This document shows, piece by piece, positions 1 through 9,851 of a stretch of 64,000 bases of DNA. Location: positions 1 to 64,000 of the forward strand of contig CACATS010000001.1 in the NCBI GenBank assembly GCA_902535505.1, read 5' to 3'. A program made the position numbers and the translations under genes. Within the stretch, counting starts at the first letter, position 1; every line of letters starts with the position of its first letter. The notes below the pieces were generated by a model that ran no database searches, was not told the origin of the DNA, and saw only the letters and a list, made by a program, of their open reading frames with translations. This DNA comes from an uncultured Pelagibacteraceae bacterium (lineage in GTDB: Bacteria > Pseudomonadota > Alphaproteobacteria > Pelagibacterales > Pelagibacteraceae).

Positions 1-240
1 GATAAATTAACTGTTGCTAGAGCAAGAAAAATACAAAGATTTTTATCACAACCTTTTTTTGTTGCAGAAGTTTTTACAGGCTCTCCCGGTAAGCTTGTAG
101 ATTTAGATGCAACCATAAAAGGCTTCGATTCTATTTGCAAAGGAGAATACGATCATTTGCCAGAGGCGGCCTTTTATATGGTCGGCGGTATAGAGGAAGT
201 AGTAGAAAAAGCTGATAAATTGAAAAAAGAAAGTAAATAA
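1..240 (+). CDS. atpD: F1 ATP synthase beta subunit, C-terminal fragment (truncated by window edge)
   Basis: Open frame from base 1 to TAA at 238-240: [35 protein letters not shown]...; typical AtpD C-terminus, followed by atpC. Confidence 0.95.
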   Translation, partial: DKLTVARARKIQRFLSQPFFVAEVFTGSPGKLVDLDATIKGFDSICKGEYDHLPEAAFYMVGGIEEVVEKADKLKKESK

Positions 241-629
241 TGTCAGATAAATTTACTCTTGAAATTATTTCACCTGAAGGAACTATTTTAAAAGTAGAGG
301 CTTCAGAGGTAGTTATCCCTTCTTATGAGGGAGAAATGGGTATTTTAAAAAACCATATCCCATTAATAACTTTCTTGAGACCTGGCTTCATTAAAATTAA
401 AGGCAATGAGGAAACAATTTTTTTTGTAGAGGAGGGCACTGTAGAATTTGTAAATAATAATCTTCTGATTTTAACATCTACCGCTAAAGAATTGTCGGCT
501 ATTGATCAAAGCTCTATCCAAAAACAAATTACTGAAGCAGAGAAAAAAATAAGTAATGATAGTTTATCAGATAAAAAAAAATATTTGCTATCTTATAAAA
601 TAAATACTCTTAAAAACATTAATCAATAA
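240..629 (+). CDS. atpC: F1 ATP synthase epsilon subunit
   Basis: LEIISPEGTILKVEASEVVIPSYEGEMGILKNHIPLITFLRPG; start overlaps atpD stop. Confidence 0.95.
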   Translation: MSDKFTLEIISPEGTILKVEASEVVIPSYEGEMGILKNHIPLITFLRPGFIKIKGNEETIFFVEEGTVEFVNNNLLILTSTAKELSAIDQSSIQKQITEAEKKISNDSLSDKKKYLLSYKINTLKNINQ

Positions 630-1089
630 GTTCTTTTAATTTCTCCAATAAACTTAAATATAGAGTTTTTTTAAAATCAACAATTACGTGAGGAAGTTCA
701 TCTGGATCTATCCATTTCCAATCTATAAACTCTGGATATTTTGTTTTAAGATTAATTTCTTTTTCATTACCTATAAATTTTACAATAAACCACTTTTGCT
801 TTTGACCTTTAAACTTGCCTTTCCAAATGACGCCAACAAGATTATCTGGTAGTTCATATTCAAAAAAGCCATCTATCTCTTTTAATAATTTTATACTTTT
901 GATACTAGTTTCCTCAAAAAGCTCCCTTTTCATTGCTGATAGATAACTCTCACCTGAATTAACTCCGCCCTGAGGCATTTGCCACCTGTCCACTGGATTA
1001 TCTTTTCTTTTAGCAACAAAAACCCGATTATTTTTGTTAAGTATAATTACACCTACCCCATTTCTCATAGGAAGTTTTTTATTATTCAT
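619..1089 (-). CDS. rppH: RNA pyrophosphohydrolase, Nudix
   Basis: Nudix box GGVNSGESYLSAMKRELFEETS; RWQMPQGG. Confidence 0.92.
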   Translation of the reverse strand: MNNKKLPMRNGVGVIILNKNNRVFVAKRKDNPVDRWQMPQGGVNSGESYLSAMKRELFEETSIKSIKLLKEIDGFFEYELPDNLVGVIWKGKFKGQKQKWFIVKFIGNEKEINLKTKYPEFIDWKWIDPDELPHVIVDFKKTLYLSLLEKLKELID

Positions 1090-1091
1090 AT

Positions 1092-2228
1092 TTAAGAATT
1101 AAAAAGTTTAATAGCGTAATTAAGCTGATTATCTTTTTCAGAGTTGATTAAAAAATCCTCTCCTTTTTCCTCTACTAAAATGTCAGGAGTCACTCCCACC
1201 TCAGATATTGATTTTCCCGATGGTAAATAGTATTTTGATATAGTTAATCTCATACCGCCACCGTTCCTTAAAGGTATAATCGATTGAACAGAGCCTTTAC
1301 CATAAGAGTTTTCTCCTAAAATAATAGCTCTTTTATGATCCTTTAATGCTCCAGCAAAAATTTCCGATGCTGATGCAGAACCATTATTAATTAAAACAAC
1401 AATCGGTTTACCTTTTATTTCATCTCCTTTTCTGGCAAAAAATTTTCGAGTTTCTGAAATTTTTCTTCCTTTAGTGGATACAATTTCACCGTCCTCTAAA
1501 AAAAAATCAGTTATATTGATTGCCTGTTGAAGCAAACCACCAGGATTATTTCTAAGATCAAGCACATATCCTTTAATTTTTGGTTTTTTTTCAAATTCTT
1601 TTATAGATTTCAAAAATTGTTTATCACTATTTTCATTAAATGATTTAAGTCTTATATAACCAAGATTTTTTTCTTTACCAATTATACTTGCGCTTACTGA
1701 TTGAATTTCAATAATTTTTCTTACTATATTAAACTTTAAAGGTTTTTTTACATTTTTACGTCTCACAGTAAGTTCGATAGATGTGCCCACAGGACCTCTC
1801 ATCAATTTCACAGCCTCTAATAAAGATTTTCCTTGTACTTGCTCCTTTCCAATTTTTACTATGTAATCACCTGCTTTGATACCAGCTTTAGCTGCGGGGG
1901 TATCATCAATTGGAGAAATTACTTTTACCACTCCTGACTCCATCCCGATTTCTATCCCTAAGCCTCCAAACTCACCTTTTGTATCAGTTTGCATTTCTCT
2001 AAATAGCTCTGGACTCATATATGCTGAGTAAGGATCAAGAGACTGAAGAACACCGTTAATGGCAGAGTCCATCATTTCAGCTTGGTCTACATCATCTACG
2101 TAGTCCTTTTTAATATTTTCTAAAACTTCACCAAATAAATCTATTTTATCAAAAAGATCATTTTTTGAGTAAACCGGAGAAAACAACAAATTGAAAAAAA
2201 AAATACAAATTACAAAAATTTTTCTCAT
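1092..2228 (-). CDS. ctpA: C-terminal processing peptidase, S41 family, with PDZ domain
   Basis: S41 core NNGSASASEIFAGALKDHKRAIILGENSYGKGSVQ; PDZ; signal peptide begins MRKIFVICIFFF, so start trimmed from the ORF call to ATGA overlap with rsfS. Confidence 0.93.
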   Translation of the reverse strand: MRKIFVICIFFFNLLFSPVYSKNDLFDKIDLFGEVLENIKKDYVDDVDQAEMMDSAINGVLQSLDPYSAYMSPELFREMQTDTKGEFGGLGIEIGMESGVVKVISPIDDTPAAKAGIKAGDYIVKIGKEQVQGKSLLEAVKLMRGPVGTSIELTVRRKNVKKPLKFNIVRKIIEIQSVSASIIGKEKNLGYIRLKSFNENSDKQFLKSIKEFEKKPKIKGYVLDLRNNPGGLLQQAINITDFFLEDGEIVSTKGRKISETRKFFARKGDEIKGKPIVVLINNGSASASEIFAGALKDHKRAIILGENSYGKGSVQSIIPLRNGGGMRLTISKYYLPSGKSISEVGVTPDILVEEKGEDFLINSEKDNQLNYAIKLFNS

Positions 2229-2575
2229 ATCATTGCCTTTTCTTTTGGAATTTCCTCCGACCACATTTTTTCTAAATCATAAAAGTCTCTTTTCTCTGGA
2301 TGAAAAATATGCACAATCACATCGTGTGCATCAACTAATTTCCAATCACTGCTATTTTTGCCCTCTATACGACAATCGTCTATTCCTAGTTTTTTTAATT
2401 GGTCTACAAGAATTTCAGATAATGCTTGTAAATGTCTTGAAGATGTTCCAGAAGCTATAACCATATAATCTGCTATGTATGATTTATTTTTTAAATCAAT
2501 GCACGTAATATTTAACGCTTTATTATCATCTAATATTTTCTCAATATTATCTTTAATATCAATGATTCCCATCAA
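2225..2575 (-). CDS. rsfS: Ribosome silencing factor
   Basis: DYMVIASGTSSRHLQALSEILVDQLKK...DWKLVDAHDVIVHIFHPEKRDFYDLEKMW. Confidence 0.95.
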   Translation of the reverse strand: MMGIIDIKDNIEKILDDNKALNITCIDLKNKSYIADYMVIASGTSSRHLQALSEILVDQLKKLGIDDCRIEGKNSSDWKLVDAHDVIVHIFHPEKRDFYDLEKMWSEEIPKEKAMI

Positions 2576-3114
2576 ATATTTGATCTATTCCGCTTTTTTA
2601 ATTGTGTAGATGATATTAATATTGGTTTGTTTTTTATAAAGGTAATTTTATTTTTAAAATTTTTAACCACAGTAGATTTCATACCCTTTCTATCATATCC
2701 TCTTCTAGAAAAAACTATTAATTTCACTAATTTTAGTATTTTTTTATAGCTTTTCCACCTATGAAATCGTGATAAATTATCAGATCCTATTATGAGGTAT
2801 ATATTTTTTAATCTCTTTTTTTTTATAAAGTAATTAATTGCATCAATAGTTCTTGAGGATTTAATGATGTTTTCTAGATAAATTAATTTAATTTTTTTTT
2901 GATTTTTAGATATTCTTTTTGCAAATTTAATTCTTTCATCTAAAGAATAAAAAGTTTTATTTTTAAATGGATTTTTTTTGGTAATGACCCAGTAAATTTT
3001 TTTTAATTTTAATTTTTTGAAAGTAATTTTTGATATGCCTAAATGTCCTTTATGTGCAGGATCAAAACTACCACCTAATAAACCTATGTATTTTTTTTGG
3101 ATACTTGCCATCAA
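2572..3114 (-). CDS. nadD: Nicotinate-nucleotide adenylyltransferase
   Basis: GLLGGSFDPAHKGHL and IGSDNLSRFHRWKSYKKI. Confidence 0.93.
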   Translation of the reverse strand: MMASIQKKYIGLLGGSFDPAHKGHLGISKITFKKLKLKKIYWVITKKNPFKNKTFYSLDERIKFAKRISKNQKKIKLIYLENIIKSSRTIDAINYFIKKKRLKNIYLIIGSDNLSRFHRWKSYKKILKLVKLIVFSRRGYDRKGMKSTVVKNFKNKITFIKNKPILISSTQLKKRNRSNI

Positions 3115-4356
3115 CTATGGTCTAATAATTCCTTTACCAGAAACAAGATACTTATATGATGTTAATTGATTTATCCCTACAGGTCCCCTAGGCGGAAGCT
3201 TGTTAGTAGAGATACCAATTTCACCACCAAATCCGAATTCTCCTCCATCAGCAAATTGAGTTGAAACATTATGCATTGCTATTGAGCTATTAACACCATT
3301 TAAGAAAATCTCAGCATTTTTTTTATTACTAGTAATAATGCTATCGGTATGCATTGTGCCATATTTCAAAATGTGATCGACAGCTCTATGAACATTTTTT
3401 ACTGTCTTAATTGAAATAATTGCATCCAGATATTCAGTTTTCCAGTCTTTCTCTGAAGTTTTTTTTAATTTTCCTTTGAAAATTTTATTAATTTTTTTGT
3501 CAGCTCTGACCTCACAGCCTGAATTTAAAAGAGCGTCTACTATTTGTTTAGCATGTGAGTTTAGAGCTTTTTCTTCAATAAGAAGAGTTTCAACTGCTCC
3601 GCAAATACTTGTTCTCCTCATTTTTGCATTTAAAATTAAATCTTTTGCCATCTTTATGTTTGCAGTTTTATCAACATAAATATGGCACAATCCTTCAAGA
3701 TGTCCAATTACGTGTACATTAGAAAATTTTTGTACTTTTGCAACAAGTCCTTTGCCTCCTCTTGGCACAATTACATCAATATATGCACTCATTTTTGATA
3801 ATAACTGATCTACAATTTTTCTATTTTTATTCTCAATAAACTGAACACAATTTTGATTGATATTATTTTTTATTAAATTGTCTCTAAATAAACTTGCTAA
3901 TAATCTATTTGAATGAAAAGCTTCAGATCCACCTCTTAAAATAGAACAGTTACCTGATTTTAAACATAATGCTGCTACATCCGCAGTTACATTTGGTCTG
4001 CTTTCATAAATTACACCTATAACACCAATTGAAGTCGTTACTTTTTTTATACTTAGATTATTAGGTCTACGCCATGTTTCTAAAACTCTTCCAATTGGAT
4101 CTTTAAACTTTGATATTTCATTTATCGAGTATCTAATACCCTCTATTCTATTTTTATTTAAAATTAATCTATCAACTAGATTTTTTCTTTTAACATTTTT
4201 TACATCTTTTAAATTTTCTTTAATTATTTTATTTGTATTTTTTTTAAGTGATTGATTGTAATTATCTAAAACTTTTTTAATTTTTTTATGCTTTACGTTC
4301 TTAAGTTCCTCAAAGGCTTTTTTGGCATTTTTTCCTATTTGTTCTAAATAATTCAT
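3115..4356 (-). CDS. proA: Gamma-glutamyl phosphate reductase
   Basis: IGVIYESRPNVTADVAALCLKSGNCSILRGG; STQFADGGEFGFGGEIGISTNKLPPRGPVG. Confidence 0.96.
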   Translation of the reverse strand: MNYLEQIGKNAKKAFEELKNVKHKKIKKVLDNYNQSLKKNTNKIIKENLKDVKNVKRKNLVDRLILNKNRIEGIRYSINEISKFKDPIGRVLETWRRPNNLSIKKVTTSIGVIGVIYESRPNVTADVAALCLKSGNCSILRGGSEAFHSNRLLASLFRDNLIKNNINQNCVQFIENKNRKIVDQLLSKMSAYIDVIVPRGGKGLVAKVQKFSNVHVIGHLEGLCHIYVDKTANIKMAKDLILNAKMRRTSICGAVETLLIEEKALNSHAKQIVDALLNSGCEVRADKKINKIFKGKLKKTSEKDWKTEYLDAIISIKTVKNVHRAVDHILKYGTMHTDSIITSNKKNAEIFLNGVNSSIAMHNVSTQFADGGEFGFGGEIGISTNKLPPRGPVGINQLTSYKYLVSGKGIIRP

Positions 4357-5448
4357 TTATAATAATACCATATCATCTTTATGAATAACCTCACTTTTGC
4401 TTAAGTAACCAAGAATTGTTTCGATCTCCTTACTTTGTTTGCCTCTAATTTTATCTATTTCAGCAGAGCTAAAAGATGACAATCCTCGAGCTAATTGATT
4501 ATTATTCTGATCTAAAATCATTACATTTTCTCCCTTTTTGAAATTTCCATTAATCTTAGTTATACCAGCTGCGAGTAAGCTCTTACCATTTGATAAAGCT
4601 TTTGCCGCTCCATTATCAATATAAATAGTTCCATTGTAGTTAAGAGATCCAATTATCCATTTTTTTCTGGCGTCTAATGTAGAAATTTTTGGCAAGAAAT
4701 GGGTATATTTTTTATTTTTAATCATATTTGAAATCGGGTTATTTACTTTTCCATTAGCGATAAACATGTGACTACCTGAATTCATGCAAATCTTAGCAGC
4801 ATCTAACTTCGTAACAATTCCCCCTGAGCCAAGTTTATTTTTTCTATTATCTATCATAGAAATAATTTTTTCATTAATTGAAGTTACTTCTTTTACAATC
4901 TTTTTACCTTTTGATTTATCGTATAATCCATCAACATCAGAGAATAAAATCAGCATATCAGCTCCAATTATCTGAGCTACCCTTGCAGCTAGTCTATCAT
5001 TATCTCCATATTTTATTTCACTAGTTGCCGTTGAATCATTTTCATTGACTACAGGAATAGCTTTAAGTTTAAATAAATTATCAAATGTTCTTCGTACATT
5101 AATAGCTCTTCTCCTTTGTTCGGTGTCATCTGGACTAATTAAAATTTGACCAGTTTTAATTTTATATTTATCAAATATTTTTTGAAATTCTCCTGCTAAG
5201 TGAATTTGCCCAACTGATGCAATAGCCTGGCTCATTTCTAATTTAATTTTTCCTTTTTTAATCTTAAGATGTTTTTGGCCAAGAGCAATTGCGCCTGAAG
5301 AAACAATTACAAAGTTTTTTCCTTTTCCATATTTTTTAATATCTTTAATAAGAGAAGTTACCCACTTTTCTTTAAAAATACCTTTACTATCAACTACCGT
5401 CGCAGATCCAAGTTTTAATACTATTTTATTTGCATTTTTAATTAGCAT
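4357..5448 (-). CDS. proB: Glutamate 5-kinase with C-terminal PUA domain
   Basis: VVNENDSTATSEIKYGDNDRLAARVA; adjacent to proA. Confidence 0.96.
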   Translation of the reverse strand: MLIKNANKIVLKLGSATVVDSKGIFKEKWVTSLIKDIKKYGKGKNFVIVSSGAIALGQKHLKIKKGKIKLEMSQAIASVGQIHLAGEFQKIFDKYKIKTGQILISPDDTEQRRRAINVRRTFDNLFKLKAIPVVNENDSTATSEIKYGDNDRLAARVAQIIGADMLILFSDVDGLYDKSKGKKIVKEVTSINEKIISMIDNRKNKLGSGGIVTKLDAAKICMNSGSHMFIANGKVNNPISNMIKNKKYTHFLPKISTLDARKKWIIGSLNYNGTIYIDNGAAKALSNGKSLLAAGITKINGNFKKGENVMILDQNNNQLARGLSSFSSAEIDKIRGKQSKEIETILGYLSKSEVIHKDDMVLL

Positions 5449-6421
5449 ATCTTATCAGTAATTTTTTTATTTTTTGAATATCTTTGTGAGAATAAACAGA
5501 TACAATTTCATAATCATTTTTAATTTTTTTTTTAAATTCTTTTAATTTTTCATTTATCTTTTCATCATCTAATAAATCCGATTTATTGAAAAAAATGATC
5601 TCTTTCTTCTTTATTAAACTTTTATCATAATTAGATATTTCTAATTTAATTTTCTTATATGAATTTAACAAATCATCTTCTGATAAATCAATTAAGTGAA
5701 GTAAAATTTTACACCTTTCTATATGTCTTAAGAATTTATCCCCAAGACCAACACCTTTATGTGCACCTTCCACTAGACCGGGAATATCAGCTAAAGTAAT
5801 CTCTCTACCTCCGTAATAAGAAACTCCTAAATTTGGATTAATTGTTGTAAAAGGATAGTTTGCTATTTTTGGCTTTGCTCTTGTTAATGCTGCAAGCAAA
5901 CTGGATTTACCGGCATTTGGCTTACCAATAATTCCAATATCAGCAATTACTTTTAATTGAAGCCATATCCAAAATTCTTCACCTAATTTTCCATTAGTTT
6001 TTTTTCTTGGCGCTCTGTTTGTCGAACTTTTAAATCTTACGTTACCAAGTCCACCTTTTCCTCCCAATGCTACAAGATATTTTTCTTTATTTTTTGTAAA
6101 ATCGTAAATTAAGGTATTATTATCCTCCTCGTATACTTGAGTTCCTAATGGAACTTTTAAAATCAAATCTTCTCCATTAGCTCCAGTTTTATTTCTTTTA
6201 CTCCCAGGTTTTCCATGTTGTGCTTTAAAATGTTGAGCATACCTGAAATCAATTAACGTATTAAGGTTTCTATCTGATTGTACAATTATAGACCCCCCGT
6301 CACCGCCGTCACCTCCATCTGGTCCACCGTACTCCACAAACTTTTCTCTTCTGAAGCTTGCAGATCCTGATCCACCATTTCCAGCTTTAATATAAATCTT
6401 TGCTTGATCTAAAAATTTCAT
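5438..6421 (-). CDS. obgE: GTPase Obg/CgtA
   Basis: Gly-rich Obg fold; GKPNAGKSSLL, DIPGLVEGAHKGVGLGDKFLRHIERC. Confidence 0.96.
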   Translation of the reverse strand: MKFLDQAKIYIKAGNGGSGSASFRREKFVEYGGPDGGDGGDGGSIIVQSDRNLNTLIDFRYAQHFKAQHGKPGSKRNKTGANGEDLILKVPLGTQVYEEDNNTLIYDFTKNKEKYLVALGGKGGLGNVRFKSSTNRAPRKKTNGKLGEEFWIWLQLKVIADIGIIGKPNAGKSSLLAALTRAKPKIANYPFTTINPNLGVSYYGGREITLADIPGLVEGAHKGVGLGDKFLRHIERCKILLHLIDLSEDDLLNSYKKIKLEISNYDKSLIKKKEIIFFNKSDLLDDEKINEKLKEFKKKIKNDYEIVSVYSHKDIQKIKKLLIRYAN

Positions 6422-6461
6422 TTTTATTTTAATATAAATAATTTTGGTTATTTATATATAT

Positions 6462-6716
6462 CTAATTGGGGATTACAGAAACAAAAGTTCTGTTTAATTT
6501 AGATTTTTTGAATTTTACTTTTCCTTTAATCAAAGAAAAAATTGAATGGTCTTTACCCATACCAACATTATCACCAGGATGGATTTTTGTCCCTCTCTGT
6601 CTAACTATAATGTTTCCAGGTATTACAACTTGGTCACCGTATTTTTTAACTCCAAGACGTCTACCTTTACTATCTCGGCCGTTCTTCGATGATCCACCTG
6701 CTTTTTTAGTTGCCAT
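6462..6716 (-). CDS. rpmA: 50S ribosomal protein L27
   Basis: [43 protein letters not shown]. Confidence 0.97.
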   Translation of the reverse strand: MATKKAGGSSKNGRDSKGRRLGVKKYGDQVVIPGNIIVRQRGTKIHPGDNVGMGKDHSIFSLIKGKVKFKKSKLNRTFVSVIPN

Positions 6717-7133
6717 TTAATTTCCTATTTTTTTTGCTATTTTTTTTATAACTTTTTTTTCTTCTTTGATAGGCTTATTTTTTTCGACGATTTTAGCCTC
6801 ACCTATAACTTTCCCATCCTTAGTTAAAATTTTTGTGATTTGTATTTTAGAATGGCGTTGTCTATGCCCGTTTTTCTTTCTTGAGTGTTTTCGTCTTCTC
6901 TTATGAAAAATTAATACTGTTCTATCTTTAATATTATCTAAAAGTTTAGCTTCAACTGTTGCCCCGTCAATTTTAGGACTTCCAATTTCAGTATTTTTGT
7001 CATCATTCAAAAGTAAAACATTATTAAACTTAATAGTTTCTCCAACTTTAGCGTTAAGTTTTTCAATTTCTAAAATTTTACTTGCAGATACTTTGTACTG
7101 CTTTCCACCTGTTTCAATTATAGCAAATGACAT
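6717..7133 (-). CDS. rplU: 50S ribosomal protein L21
   Basis: MSFAIIETGGKQYKVSASKI...IFHKRRRKHSRKKNGHRQ; start probably the internal Met rather than the ORF start at 7157. Confidence 0.93.
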   Translation of the reverse strand: MSFAIIETGGKQYKVSASKILEIEKLNAKVGETIKFNNVLLLNDDKNTEIGSPKIDGATVEAKLLDNIKDRTVLIFHKRRRKHSRKKNGHRQRHSKIQITKILTKDGKVIGEAKIVEKNKPIKEEKKVIKKIAKKIGN

Positions 7134-7198
7134 AAATTCTCTTTTTTTAATTTCCACGCAATATAGCCTTCACTGCTAGCAAGTCAAGATTATTGAAG

Positions 7199-7957
7199 TT
7201 AAAAAGAGTCCTTTAAATCTCTTAATTTTGAAAAAACTTTAGCTTCTGATGAATCTTTTAGGCCTAAAGTATGCCTAATCTCAGGATCATTACACCTAAA
7301 AAAAATATTCGTTTTAATTTCCTGATCTAAAGTAGTTGGAATAGTAGGCTGATTAGAATTTAGTTTTTTTTGAATTTCAATTTCTTTCTCTTTTAAAAAA
7401 ATATTTTTGGAGTCATATTTTAAACAAAAATTTAAATTTGATTTAGTATATTCGTGTCCACAATATATTTTTGTATCTGGTGGAAGTTTTTTAATTTTAT
7501 TTAAAGAATTAAACATTTCTTCATGGGTACCCTCAAAAACTCTACCGCATCCTAATGAAAATAAAGTATCACCTGTAAAAACTATTTTTTCTTTAAAAAA
7601 GAAAAATGCGATGTGGCCCTTAGTATGACCAGGCACAAAAATTACTTCAAATTCTAATTTTCCAATTTTATGCTTTTGGTTTTCTTTAAGTAGGATGTCT
7701 ATGCCAGGAATTCGATCTTTATCTAATTCAAAACCCAAAATTTTAGAATTATATTTTTTTTTCAACTCTAAATTACCATCAACATGATCGGCATGATGAT
7801 GAGTATTTAGAATAAAATCTAATTTCTTATACTTTTTAATTACATTATCACATGCCTTATATTCTGCAGGATCAACTATTGAAACTTTGTCAGACTCTTT
7901 ATCGTGAATTAAGTAACTAAAGTTATCACTTAAACAAGGAATAATTTCTACTTTCAT
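7199..7957 (-). CDS. gloB: Hydroxyacylglutathione hydrolase (glyoxalase II)
   Basis: THHHADHVDGN, PGHTKGHIAFFF, GDTLFSLGCGRVFEG. Confidence 0.94.
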   Translation of the reverse strand: MKVEIIPCLSDNFSYLIHDKESDKVSIVDPAEYKACDNVIKKYKKLDFILNTHHHADHVDGNLELKKKYNSKILGFELDKDRIPGIDILLKENQKHKIGKLEFEVIFVPGHTKGHIAFFFFKEKIVFTGDTLFSLGCGRVFEGTHEEMFNSLNKIKKLPPDTKIYCGHEYTKSNLNFCLKYDSKNIFLKEKEIEIQKKLNSNQPTIPTTLDQEIKTNIFFRCNDPEIRHTLGLKDSSEAKVFSKLRDLKDSF

Positions 7958-7958
7958 A

Positions 7959-8567
7959 TTAACTTATTAAAAAAATACCAACTTTCGAAAAAAGATTTTT
8001 AATTTCTAAATTACTTTTTCTTATTAATGAAGTTTTATTTTCATTTACTCCAACAACTTTTTTAATAATAATATTTTTTTCATCACAAAAATTAAATAAA
8101 TCTTTTATAGTGCACATGTGTAAATTAGGAGTATTATACCAAGTATTCGGTAGTGTTTTTGTAACTGGCATCTCGCCAAAAAGTAAAAGTTTTATTCTTA
8201 CTTTCCAATAGCCAAAATTAGGAATTGAGATAATAACTGATTTTCCTATCCTTAAAAGATTTTTTAAAACTTTCTCTGGTTCATAAAATGCTTGGAGAGT
8301 TTGACTTAATACAACATAGTCAAATGATTTATCAGGAAATTGATGCAATTCAGTTTCTGCATTACCCTGAATAACTGGCAAACCTTTATAAATACATTCT
8401 TTAACATTATCTTGATTAAGCTCTAGTCCACGTACCTCTATATTTTTTTCTATCCTGAGAAGATGCATTAAAGATCCGTCTCCACATCCTATGTCAAGAA
8501 CCCTCGTATTATTAGGTAATAAATCTGCAATTACTTTAAATTCTTTTTTCATTTTTAAATTTTTCAT
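7959..8567 (-). CDS. metW: Methionine biosynthesis protein MetW
   Basis: RVLDIGCGDGSLMHLL; ISIPNFGYWKVRIKLLLFGEMPVTKTLPNTWYNTPNLHMCTI; next to metX. Confidence 0.94.
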   Translation of the reverse strand: MKNLKMKKEFKVIADLLPNNTRVLDIGCGDGSLMHLLRIEKNIEVRGLELNQDNVKECIYKGLPVIQGNAETELHQFPDKSFDYVVLSQTLQAFYEPEKVLKNLLRIGKSVIISIPNFGYWKVRIKLLLFGEMPVTKTLPNTWYNTPNLHMCTIKDLFNFCDEKNIIIKKVVGVNENKTSLIRKSNLEIKNLFSKVGIFLIS

Positions 8568-9675
8568 ACATAGAATCTAAAAAACCTTTAAGTGTCTTTA
8601 AAAATTCAGGCTCATCAAGTAAAAAGGAGTCATGTCCTTTGTCTGTAACTATCTCAGAGTAAGAGACATCTGCACCTGACGCATTTAATGCTATTACTAT
8701 ATCTTTGTTATCTTTTGTTGTGTAAAGCCAATCAGAGGAAAATGATATGATTAAGAATTTTGTTTTTTGATTTTTAAATGCTTCTACCAAACCTCCTTTA
8801 AATTGTTTTGAAAGATCAAAATAATCCATCGCTCTTGTTATATATAGTATTGAATTAGCATCAAACCTTTCAACAAACGCATAGCCTTGATGTCTTAAAT
8901 AACTTTCAACCTGGAAGTCAGCATTAAAACTAAATTCATAATCTGCCTTCTCTTGTAATTTTCTACCAAATTTTTCCTGCATACCTTTTTCAGATAAATA
9001 ACTTATATGTCCAACCATTCTTGCAACTGCTAAGCCATTTTTTGGTTGAGAATTTTTCAAAACATATTTTCCATTATCCCATACAGGATCTGCCATAATT
9101 GCTTGACGAGCTAATTCATTAAGAGCAATATTTTGAGCGCTATGGCTCGAGCTACAGGCTATCGGCACCGCTGAAAACGCTTTATCCGGAAATGTTGCAC
9201 AAAATTGTAAAAGTTGCATTCCACCCATTGAACCCCCAGTCGCGCATAAAAGTTTTTTAATTCCTAAATGTTCAAGTAAGGACTCCTGAGCTTTTACCAT
9301 ATCTTTAATCGTTATAACTGGAAAATCCAATCCATAAGGTTTTTTTGTTACTGGGTTAATATCTTTAGGACCAAATGAACCCATACATCCTCCGATTACA
9401 TTTGCACAAATAACAAAATATTTATTTGTATCTATTGCTCTCCCAGGCCCTACAGCAGTAACCCACCAACCCTCTTTATTAGTAATAGGATTAGTTCCAG
9501 TTACGAACTGATCTCCTGTTAATGCATGAAACACAAGTATTGCGTTGTCTTTGTTATCATTCAATTTTCCATAAGTCTCGTAAGCGATAGGAAAATTTTT
9601 TATAGTTTTTCCGCAGTCTAGTTTAAGCGGTTTAGTAACGTCTAATTTCTTTATATTATCAAGTTTTATATTCAT
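8536..9675 (-). CDS. metX: Homoserine O-acetyltransferase
   Basis: ATGGSMGGMQLLQF, YETYGKLNDNKDNAILVFHALTGDQF; ORF extends in frame to 9705 but the conserved protein begins near MNIKLDNI. Confidence 0.94.
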   Translation of the reverse strand: MNIKLDNIKKLDVTKPLKLDCGKTIKNFPIAYETYGKLNDNKDNAILVFHALTGDQFVTGTNPITNKEGWWVTAVGPGRAIDTNKYFVICANVIGGCMGSFGPKDINPVTKKPYGLDFPVITIKDMVKAQESLLEHLGIKKLLCATGGSMGGMQLLQFCATFPDKAFSAVPIACSSSHSAQNIALNELARQAIMADPVWDNGKYVLKNSQPKNGLAVARMVGHISYLSEKGMQEKFGRKLQEKADYEFSFNADFQVESYLRHQGYAFVERFDANSILYITRAMDYFDLSKQFKGGLVEAFKNQKTKFLIISFSSDWLYTTKDNKDIVIALNASGADVSYSEIVTDKGHDSFLLDEPEFLKTLKGFLDSMYEKFKNEKRI

Positions 9676-9676
9676 C

Positions 9677-9703
9677 CAAAAAAAAAGCCCAGCTAAACTG
9701 GGC
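9677..9703 (-). terminator. Intrinsic terminator hairpin between SAM-II riboswitch and metX
   Basis: On - strand GCCCAG-TTTAG-CTGGGC then nine T; ends two bases before metX ATG. Confidence 0.8.
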
Positions 9704-9706
9704 ATA

Positions 9707-9758
9707 CCCTTTTTAGCTACATTTATTATGCGCTTGCAATATGGTTAAATCAGCGCAA
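9707..9758 (-). promoter_or_regulatory. SAM-II riboswitch aptamer upstream of metX
   Basis: On - strand TTGCGCTGATTTAACCATATTGCAAGCGCATAATAAATGTAGCTAAAAAGGG; nearly identical to the SAM-II aptamer sequence I recall from the marine metagenomic metA/metX leader. Confidence 0.95.
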
Positions 9759-9851
9759 ATAATGTTTACTAAATCATCACAAACTTGTCAATTTTATATA
9801 CGATAAAGAGCTATAGAAAAACTTAAACAATTTAGATAATACATTAATTAG

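Noticed and set aside
2191-2460. 89-aa + ORF antisense to ctpA/rsfS
   Set aside because: Fully opposite well-supported genes; composition artefact
6466-6720. 84-aa + ORF
   Set aside because: Exact antisense of rpmA (L27)
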